DNA from: Actinomycetota bacterium
GTDB lineage: Bacteria; Actinomycetota; Actinomycetes; Nanopelagicales; Nanopelagicaceae
Length of the DNA stretch: 8,521 nucleotides
Assembly (NCBI GenBank): GCA_009698295.1
Contig: WLQO01000045.1
Coordinates: 1 to 8,521 of the forward strand
Direction: 5' to 3'
Shown here: positions 1 through 4,565 of the stretch, piece by piece
How positions within the stretch are numbered: the stretch's first letter is position 1
Layout of the letters: each line of letters begins with the position of its first letter
Notes under the pieces: model-generated
Database searches by the model: none
The model's input: only the letters and a program-made list of their open reading frames with translations
Told to the model about the DNA's origin: nothing
Translations under genes and position numbers: made by a program

Positions 1-2
1 GG

Positions 3-752
3 AAAACTGCGGCGGGCCTCAATCTGGCCATTGCGTCTTCACAAAGTCCAGTAATTGTGCGAGTCGATGGTCATGCAAAAATTCCTAATAACTATCTCTC
101 GCTGGCAGTCTTAATCATGCGCGAATCTGGCGCAGTAAATGTCGGTGGAGTGATGGCTGCAGAAGGAGTAACAAAATTCGAAATTGCAGTATCTCGCGCG
201 ATGCGCAGCGCACTTGGTGTTGGTGCCTCACGTTTTCATACCGGAGGTAAAGCCGGCGAAGTAGATACCGTCTATTTGGGAGCATTTCGACGCGAAGCCA
301 TAAATGCCGTAGGCGGTTTTGATGAGAGATATACCCGCGCTCAAGATTGGGAACTTAATCACCGACTCCGCAAAAATGGCGGAAAAGTGTTTTTCGATCC
401 ACGTCTACAAGTCACATATAGACCACGACCAAATTTGCGCAAACTAGCAAAACAGTATTTTCAATATGGACGCTGGCGCAGAGTGGTTTCCCGTAGCCAT
501 CCCGGAACGGTCAACTTGCGATATCTCGCTCCACCTTTCGCACTTGTTGGAACTCTTGCATCACTCTTATTCGGTTTACTAATCCATTCCATCTTTTATC
601 TGCCGGCGGCAATTTACGGACTCTTCTTACTAATCTCATCGATCTTTATTGCTAAATCAGCACGTGAATTTATCTTGCTTCTCGCCATTATTCCGACAAT
701 GCATTTTGCTTGGGGCGCTGGCTTCATCACTTCAACCAAAGCGTTGCGCTAG
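3..752 (+). CDS. Family 2 glycosyltransferase, ExoA-like (5' end cut off by window)
   Basis: This is the C-terminal part of a membrane-associated GT2 glycosyltransferase, which would transfer a sugar from a nucleotide-sugar to a lipid-linked or polysaccharide acceptor at the inner face of the membrane. The frame is open from base 3, and the residues before the GTG at 57 fit the family (KTAAGLNLAIASSQ, then VRVDGHAKIP). The GTG is therefore internal and the true start lies outside the window. Visible motifs are VRVDGHA at 57-77 (the Asp/His nucleotide-sugar metal site), GGFDERYTRAQDWELNHRLR near 312-371 (catalytic-base region, QDWE at 342-353), and QYFQYGRW near 451-474. About three hydrophobic segments follow between roughly 525 and 730. 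The pattern closely resembles succinoglycan-type ExoA as I recall it. The acceptor and sugar cannot be told. The stop is followed immediately by a second in-frame stop (TAGTAA), and the next gene starts 3 bases on, so they are probably co-transcribed. Confidence 0.88.
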   Translation, partial: KTAAGLNLAIASSQSPVIVRVDGHAKIPNNYLSLAVLIMRESGAVNVGGVMAAEGVTKFEIAVSRAMRSALGVGASRFHTGGKAGEVDTVYLGAFRREAINAVGGFDERYTRAQDWELNHRLRKNGGKVFFDPRLQVTYRPRPNLRKLAKQYFQYGRWRRVVSRSHPGTVNLRYLAPPFALVGTLASLLFGLLIHSIFYLPAAIYGLFLLISSIFIAKSAREFILLLAIIPTMHFAWGAGFITSTKALR

Positions 753-755
753 TAA

Positions 756-2006
756 ATGCGCATTTTTAAGCAAGTGCCAGCGGTTTTAACTGCTGTGCTT
801 TTCCTAACCTGGTTGCCTCAAACTGCAAGCGGAAGTGAAGTTCCTGTCAAATTTTCGTTTACTGGCAGCGGATATGGACATGGCGTTGGCATGAGCCAGA
901 TAGGAGCGCGCGCCAAAGCACTGGCTGGAGAATCAGCAACCGCAATATTGAATTATTACTACAGCGGAACTCTGGTAGAAACTGCAACAGATACCCAAAT
1001 TCTGCGAGTAAATATTGGTCACTTGTTAACCTCTGCCAAGTTAAAGAGTGATTCAAAGGGTGCTAGTTTGCAACTTTTTGCTGGCAATATTGCTGAAACA
1101 GCCACGGCAGAACCACTGTTAGCTTTTCCCAGCAAAACTTATTTGAATATTGATCTAGTAAATAGTGATTTAGTAATTTCAACAACACGTGGTGCTAAAA
1201 CCACTCGTATTTCCAGCGGCAAATCTTTTACTCTTCGGTGGAGTGGAACCCGTTACACGGAAGGCGCGCCAACAATACTTTCGCTTACGACCAACGGGAC
1301 CGCTAAGAAATATCGCTATGGGCAAATACAGTTCAAAATAATTAAAGATAAAATAATTGGCAAACGCTTGGAAGTCATTAACTCTGTCAGATTACAAGAT
1401 GAATATCTCTGGGGGATCGGTGAAATGCCATCTTCGTGGCCAGCTGCCGCGCTTCAGGCGCAGGCGATTGCCTCGCGAACATTTGCAATGGCCCGATCAA
1501 AACAAATTCGCCAGGCTTGCGATTGCCACTTGTATTCTTCAATAAGCGATCAAGTTTTCGTCGGTTACTCAAAAGAGAGTGAAGCAATTTATGGCCAACT
1601 TTGGGTGCAGGCGGTAAATAGCACCCAAGGTCAAATAATCACCTATCGCGGCCTTCCGATAACGGCATATTTCACATCATCTACTGGTGGCGCTACCGAA
1701 ACATCGAAATCTGCGTGGGGGACTGCGACTCCATATACGCAAAGCGTTTCAGATACAGCAAGTGCGGATATTAAGTTAAATCCTAAATTTGCAATATGGT
1801 CTAGAGAAATCACACAATCAGTTGTGTCAGCAGCATTTCTTCTCTCTGATGTGGCATCTCTGCAAGTTTTATCTCTAAATCCAGTTGGAACAGTCGCCTT
1901 GATTCAGGCGACATCCTCAACTGGAGCGATAGCTACCTTGACCGGTGAAACCTTTAGAAGTCGCAGCAAACTGCCATCAGCGTGGTTTTCAATTGTTGCC
2001 AGTTAG
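756..2006 (+). CDS. Secreted SpoIID/LytB-domain protein
   Basis: This 416-residue exported protein has a SpoIID/LytB domain. In the family, SpoIID is a peptidoglycan lytic transglycosylase and LytB an amidase enhancer, so a role in cell-wall remodelling outside the membrane is inferred. A signal peptide is visible: MRIFK, a hydrophobic stretch at residues 7-20, and a possible cut after ASG at 24-26. The motif GYGHGVGMSQIGA lies at residues 39-51, right after the signal peptide. The core motif EYLWGIGEMPSSWP is at 216-229, followed by ALQAQAIASRTFA; E223 corresponds to the likely catalytic Glu of SpoIID. A later conserved block with YFTSSTGGATE and SAWG follows. In Firmicute SpoIID the GHGVGMSQ motif is C-terminal, so here it is displaced to the N terminus, an arrangement I recall in other actinobacterial members. 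No good Shine-Dalgarno is visible, and the start sits 3 bases after the glycosyltransferase stop. Sporulation is not implied. Confidence 0.9.
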   Translation: MRIFKQVPAVLTAVLFLTWLPQTASGSEVPVKFSFTGSGYGHGVGMSQIGARAKALAGESATAILNYYYSGTLVETATDTQILRVNIGHLLTSAKLKSDSKGASLQLFAGNIAETATAEPLLAFPSKTYLNIDLVNSDLVISTTRGAKTTRISSGKSFTLRWSGTRYTEGAPTILSLTTNGTAKKYRYGQIQFKIIKDKIIGKRLEVINSVRLQDEYLWGIGEMPSSWPAAALQAQAIASRTFAMARSKQIRQACDCHLYSSISDQVFVGYSKESEAIYGQLWVQAVNSTQGQIITYRGLPITAYFTSSTGGATETSKSAWGTATPYTQSVSDTASADIKLNPKFAIWSREITQSVVSAAFLLSDVASLQVLSLNPVGTVALIQATSSTGAIATLTGETFRSRSKLPSAWFSIVAS

Positions 2007-2009
2007 ATA

Positions 2010-2948
2010 TTAGTTAGCGTGAAGTATTGAGTTAAGTCCGCCCCAAGTGCCGGTGCGAGTAACAACTTCCAGCGAACCATCAAGTGAGTTACGTCTAAAG
2101 AGTAAATCGTTAGCGCCAGAAAGTGCGCCCGCTTTAACAATCTCGCCATCAGGCAGACGCACCTTTGCAGCAGCGGTGATGTAAGTTCCTGCCTCAATGA
2201 CACAGTTGTTGCCAAGAGAAATACCAAGCCCAGAGTTTGCACCAAGAAGACATTTCTCTCCGACTGAAATAACTTCTTTGCCACCACCGCTCAATGTGCC
2301 CATAATCGAAGCGCCACCGCCAACGTCGCTGCCATCGCCGACTACGACGCCCGCAGAAATACGACCTTCGACCATAGAAGTACCTAAGGTGCCGGCGTTG
2401 AAATTAACGAAACCTTCGTGCATAACGGTTGTGCCGGGTGCCAAATGTGCGCCAAGACGAACGCGATCAGCATCTGCGATTCGAACTCCAGAAGGAATAA
2501 TGTAATCAACCATCCGTGGGAATTTATCAACGCTAAATACTGTGACGTGGCCAAATTTCATTTGTAGGCCGGCGCGGACTTCTTCAAATCCTTCAACGGC
2601 GCAAGGACCTGCTGATGTCCAAACCACATTTGTTAAGAGGCCAAAGATTCCATCCATGACTGCGCCATGTGGTTTTACCAAGCGATGTGAAAGTAAGTGA
2701 AGGCGCAGATATGCATCTACTGCACTTTGCGGGGCAGTTGCTAAATTAATTTCAATTGCAACTAACTCGCGCTTAACTTTCCGAACTTCATCAGATCCAA
2801 CTAAGGAAGTTAATGACTTATCTGGTTGCCCGGTTAGCGCACCCAGTGATGGGTTAGGAAACCAAACATCGAGCACAGTTGATCCCGATAGCGTTGCGAT
2901 TCCATGGCCAGATGCCAGCCCAGAAGGCGTTTGCTTTGATGAAGACAT
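2010..2948 (-). CDS. dapD: 2,3,4,5-tetrahydropyridine-2,6-dicarboxylate N-succinyltransferase
   Basis: DapD transfers a succinyl group from succinyl-CoA to tetrahydrodipicolinate in the succinylase branch of diaminopimelate/lysine synthesis, in the cytoplasm, normally as a trimer. The 312 residues match the actinobacterial DapD type (about 317 in M. tuberculosis). The N-terminal domain contains YLRLHLLSHRLV (80-91) and LLTNVVWTSAGPCA (104-117). The linker KFPRMVDYIIPSGVRIADAD spans 142-161. The left-handed beta-helix includes LGAHLAPGTTVMHEGFVN (165-182), MVEGRISAGVVVGDGSDVGG (192-211) and LLGANSGLGISLG (234-246), and the protein ends in LHAN as in mycobacteria. E194 in MVEGR corresponds to the Glu proposed as catalytic in the mycobacterial enzyme (E199 by my recall). 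The ATG at 2948 is supported by the fit of GIATLSGSTVLDVWFP to the family N terminus and by a TAGGCT hexamer 6 bases upstream. No dapE lies beside it, unlike mycobacteria. Confidence 0.97.
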   Translation of the reverse strand: MSSSKQTPSGLASGHGIATLSGSTVLDVWFPNPSLGALTGQPDKSLTSLVGSDEVRKVKRELVAIEINLATAPQSAVDAYLRLHLLSHRLVKPHGAVMDGIFGLLTNVVWTSAGPCAVEGFEEVRAGLQMKFGHVTVFSVDKFPRMVDYIIPSGVRIADADRVRLGAHLAPGTTVMHEGFVNFNAGTLGTSMVEGRISAGVVVGDGSDVGGGASIMGTLSGGGKEVISVGEKCLLGANSGLGISLGNNCVIEAGTYITAAAKVRLPDGEIVKAGALSGANDLLFRRNSLDGSLEVVTRTGTWGGLNSILHAN

Positions 2949-2954
2949 GCGATA

Positions 2955-2960
2955 AGCCTA
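2955..2960 (-). promoter_or_regulatory. Candidate -10 element for leaderless dapD
   Basis: Read on the minus strand, TAGGCT fits the actinobacterial TAnnnT -10 consensus and is separated from the dapD ATG by only TATCGC (6 bases). Transcription would therefore begin at or next to the A of the start codon. No convincing -35 is visible, and the upstream DNA is the coding start of the divergent LOG gene. Inferred from spacing only. Confidence 0.5.
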
Positions 2961-2965
2961 ACCCC

Positions 2966-2971
2966 TATCCT
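2966..2971 (+). promoter_or_regulatory. Candidate -10 element for leaderless LOG gene
   Basis: TATCCT followed by 7 bases (TTGGCTC) and then ATG at 2979 places the expected transcription start at the initiation codon. There is no room for a Shine-Dalgarno between this hexamer and the ATG. It lies back to back with the dapD -10, with 5 bases between the two hexamers. Inferred from spacing only. Confidence 0.5.
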
Positions 2972-2978
2972 TTGGCTC

Positions 2979-3518
2979 ATGCATATCGCCGTTTATTGCT
3001 CTTCATCACAGACCATCGATCCAAAATATATTCAACTAGCCCACGATCTTGGCGCAGGTATCGCATCTCGATCATGGGAGTTGGTCTCAGGTGGCGGGCA
3101 TATATCTGCAATGGGAGCGGTATCTCGTGGGGCGCGTGAAAGCGGGGGACGCACCATCGGCGTTATTCCGCAGCGGTTAGTCGATATTGAGTTTGCCGAT
3201 AAAGAATGTGATGAGCTCCATGTGGTTGATTCGATGCGGAGCCGAAAGGCGATGATTGAAGATTTGTCAGATGCATTTATTGCACTTCCCGGCGGCATTG
3301 GAACGCTCGAAGAGTTATTTGAAATTTGGGTTGGCCGCTTTTTAAAATTTCACCACAAGCCGGTAATCATCTTAGATCCATTTGATTTATATGCACCGCT
3401 TGCAACTTTGATAGATCACCTTGAGGAACATGGATTTGTAAAACCTGGGCAACGCGAACTTTTGCACTGGGCAAGAAGTGTCGAAGAAGCGCTAGATATC
3501 GCTGCTACTAAAAAATAG
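2979..3518 (+). CDS. LOG-family nucleoside 5'-monophosphate phosphoribohydrolase (TIGR00730)
   Basis: This 179-residue cytoplasmic protein belongs to the LOG (Lonely Guy) family, whose members cleave cytokinin riboside 5'-monophosphates, or in some cases AMP-like nucleotides, to free base and ribose 5-phosphate. The Rossmann-like fold opens with IAVYCSSS (3-10), and a VSGGGHISAMGAVSRGA stretch follows near residue 36. The family signature is complete: SMRSRKAM at 85-92 (R89 and K90) and PGGIGTLEE at 104-112. Length is normal for the family. M. tuberculosis has a homologue, Rv1205, in the same neighbourhood relative to dapD and DUF3117, reported to make cytokinins and to be a Pup-proteasome substrate. 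The gene is divergent from dapD and followed 10 bases later by the SRPBCC gene, probably in one transcript. The true substrate in this organism is unknown. Confidence 0.93.
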   Translation: MHIAVYCSSSQTIDPKYIQLAHDLGAGIASRSWELVSGGGHISAMGAVSRGARESGGRTIGVIPQRLVDIEFADKECDELHVVDSMRSRKAMIEDLSDAFIALPGGIGTLEELFEIWVGRFLKFHHKPVIILDPFDLYAPLATLIDHLEEHGFVKPGQRELLHWARSVEEALDIAATKK

Positions 3519-3528
3519 AAAATAAATT

Positions 3529-3984
3529 ATGAGCCACAATATTCGGATCTCTTTAAATTTACCCTGTAACCGTGCCCGCGCTTGGAAAGCAATCGCTGAT
3601 TGGGAAGGTCAGGGGCGTTGGATGTTACAAAGTAAAGTTTGGGTTACTTCAGAAATTCGAGAAGGCATTGGTACTAGCATCGCGGCATTTACTGGACCGC
3701 TTTATAAGCGCTATCCCAAGTTCTCTAAAATTGGATTGCTCGACACAATGGTTGTTACAAGTTGGCAACCTCCTGCGCGCTGCGATGTTTTACACACAGG
3801 TAAAGTGTTGCGAGGCACTGGTACCTTCGAGTTAATTGAAATATCAGAAAGCGTGACTCGTTTTAATTGGTCAGAAGATATCGAGTGCTCACGCGCGCAA
3901 TTCTTAGCGATTTATCCCTTTCTCTGGATTGGTGTTCGAATATCGCTGGCTCGCCTCTCCACATCACTACGCCCACCCGAGTAA
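3529..3984 (+). CDS. SRPBCC-fold (START/polyketide cyclase-like) protein
   Basis: This 151-residue cytoplasmic protein most resembles the SRPBCC / polyketide cyclase-dehydratase group, a helix-grip fold with a hydrophobic ligand pocket. The N terminus has the typical strand-then-helix opening, with a run of hydrophobic residues followed by CNRARAWKAIADWEGQGRWM (about 13-32). A Trp-rich helix and alternating strands follow, such as VVTSWQPPARCDVLHTGKVL and GTFELIEISESVTRFNWSED, where the last is a typical late strand. No catalytic residues are diagnostic and no ligand can be assigned. It follows the LOG gene by 10 bases without a recognisable Shine-Dalgarno, so co-transcription is likely. Its TAA stop doubles as the first three bases of the candidate -10 for the next gene. 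The fold is fairly sure; the function is unknown. Confidence 0.72.
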   Translation: MSHNIRISLNLPCNRARAWKAIADWEGQGRWMLQSKVWVTSEIREGIGTSIAAFTGPLYKRYPKFSKIGLLDTMVVTSWQPPARCDVLHTGKVLRGTGTFELIEISESVTRFNWSEDIECSRAQFLAIYPFLWIGVRISLARLSTSLRPPE

Positions 3985-3987
3985 CCT
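3982..3987 (+). promoter_or_regulatory. Candidate -10 element for the sigma-4-like gene
   Basis: TAACCT followed by 7 bases (TGCTCCT) and then ATG at 3995 fits leaderless initiation, with the same geometry as at the LOG gene. The hexamer overlaps the stop codon of the upstream SRPBCC gene (TAA at 3982-3984). It also helps decide the start of the small downstream gene. Inferred from spacing only. Confidence 0.45.
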
Positions 3988-3994
3988 TGCTCCT

Positions 3995-4189
3995 ATGACC
4001 GCGCCCTTATCCCTTCCGGATGCCTTGGCGCAGTTACCAGAAGAAGAGCGGATCATTTTGTCGCTTCACTATCTGCGATCTCTTCCAAGCCAAGAAATTG
4101 CGCAGATGCTCGGCGTACCTGAGAAATCGGTCGCTGCGGTCATGGCATCTGGAAAGGCGCGAATTACCGCTCTACTTGGCCTTGGTTAA
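3995..4189 (+). CDS. Small orphan sigma-70 region 4-like helix-turn-helix protein
   Basis: This 64-residue protein is essentially one sigma-70 region 4 type domain. LPEEERIILSLHYLRSLPSQ forms the first helices, EIAQMLGVPEKSVAAVMASG the helix-turn-helix, and KARITALLG the last helix. In full sigma factors this domain reads the -35 element and contacts the RNA polymerase beta-flap, but no region 2 (-10 recognition, core binding) is present upstream in any frame. ATG 3995 is preferred over a GTG at 3929 because the earlier start would overlap the SRPBCC gene by 56 bases, its extra residues do not resemble the family, and TAACCT lies 7 bases before 3995. It could be a small DNA-binding regulator, a polymerase-binding modulator, or a degraded ECF sigma factor. 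Intact helix-turn-helix residues argue against simple decay. The role is unknown. Confidence 0.75.
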   Translation: MTAPLSLPDALAQLPEEERIILSLHYLRSLPSQEIAQMLGVPEKSVAAVMASGKARITALLGLG

Positions 4190-4315
4190 GGGCGCTCTAC
4201 TCGCCGATTTCATACCTAGACAGATATGCGAGATACTTATCCCCTGCAATAAACGTGGCGCCCATCAAGGCCTGCGCCCCGAAGGTAGTAAATAGGCAAT
4301 AAAGGAGACTTCCCA
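4190..4315 (+). promoter_or_regulatory. 126-base leader/intergenic region upstream of the DUF3117 gene
   Basis: This is the longest non-coding stretch in the window. It contains a weak promoter-like pair (TAGACA at 4217-4222 and TATCCC at 4238-4243, 15 bases apart, both imperfect). A possible hairpin has arms GGCGC at 4257-4261 and GCGCC at 4274-4278, and it may be extended by CC/GG pairs inside the loop. GGGCGC at 4190-4195 could pair with the same GCGCC-type arms as an alternative. There is no T-tract, so it does not look like an intrinsic terminator. It is probably the promoter and 5' untranslated region of the DUF3117 gene; details are speculative. Confidence 0.4.
4301..4307 (+). promoter_or_regulatory. 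Strong Shine-Dalgarno of the DUF3117 gene
   Basis: AAAGGAG lies 8 bases before the ATG at 4316, a near-perfect ribosome binding site. It is the strongest in the window, where most genes have weak or no Shine-Dalgarno. It decides the start of the small gene that follows. Confidence 0.85.
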
Positions 4316-4495
4316 ATGGCAGCCATGAAACCTCGTACTGGTGATGGACCGATGGAAGTAACCAAGGAAGCGCGCTCGCTAGTTATGCGAATTCCACTCG
4401 AAGGCGGGGGACGCCTAGTTGTCGAGCTAAATGCGCAAGAAGCAAATAACCTCAGCGCCGCCCTTGAAGCCGCTGTCGCTCTAATCAAAAAGTAA
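4316..4495 (+). CDS. DUF3117 family small conserved protein (Rv1211-like)
   Basis: This 59-residue protein is a clear DUF3117 member: it opens MAAMKPRTGDGPMEVTKE and continues with VMRIPLEGGGRLVVELNAQE (23-42), almost the same as mycobacterial Rv1211 as I recall it. The family is small, actinobacterial and strongly conserved, and no biochemical function is known to me. No signal peptide or membrane segment is visible. The core reads as a short beta-strand unit (IPLEGGGRLVVELN) followed by a helix (AQEANNLSAALEAAVALIKK). The start is fixed by AAAGGAG 8 bases upstream; an internal Met at position 4 is less likely. In M. tuberculosis the gene lies in the same broad region, between dapD and the O-methyltransferase/htrA genes. 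An open frame on the opposite strand here is only a shadow. Confidence 0.95.
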   Translation: MAAMKPRTGDGPMEVTKEARSLVMRIPLEGGGRLVVELNAQEANNLSAALEAAVALIKK

Positions 4496-4519
4496 TTTAA
4501 CTCAACCCAATTTTCTACC

Positions 4520-4545
4520 TGCCAGCCGCGCTTTCTGGGCCGGCA
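4520..4545 (+). terminator. Candidate hairpin between DUF3117 gene and pepA
   Basis: The arms TGCCAGCC (4520-4527) and GGCCGGCA (4538-4545) can pair over 8 positions with one A-C mismatch around a 10-base loop. It begins 25 bases after the DUF3117 stop and ends 5 bases before the candidate pepA -10. There is no clear T-tract, so termination would be imperfect or of the U-less kind suggested for actinobacteria. Confidence 0.35.
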
Positions 4546-4550
4546 ATCGC

Positions 4551-4556
4551 TAGCCT
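4551..4556 (+). promoter_or_regulatory. Candidate -10 element for the pepA operon
   Basis: TAGCCT lies 9 bases before the ATG at 4566, so a transcript would have only a 2-4 base leader. The sequence around it, CCTTTGGC, is identical to that around the LOG-gene hexamer. It immediately precedes an upstream TTG (4557), which argues against that TTG as the start. No clear -35 is visible. Confidence 0.45.
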
Positions 4557-4565
4557 TTGGCAATC

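Noticed and set aside
57..752. Treating GTG at 57 as the true start of the glycosyltransferase
   Set aside because: The frame stays open to the window edge, and the upstream residues (KTAAGLNLAIASSQ...) fit the family, so the gene is cut off by the window.
2197..2505. Open frame of 102 codons on the plus strand inside dapD
   Set aside because: Pro-rich antisense shadow of a strongly conserved dapD; no start signal or recognisable domain.
3929..3994. Longer version of the sigma-4-like protein starting at GTG 3929
   Set aside because: It would overlap the SRPBCC gene by 56 bases, the added residues look like out-of-frame translation, and TAACCT plus ATG at 3995 gives a better start.
4020..4295. 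Open frame of 91 codons overlapping the sigma-4-like gene in another frame
   Set aside because: Composition is unlike a real protein, and the overlapping frame has clear helix-turn-helix features.
4237..4563. Open frame of 108 codons on the minus strand across the DUF3117 gene
   Set aside because: It is antisense to a clear DUF3117 gene with a strong ribosome binding site and has no protein-like features.
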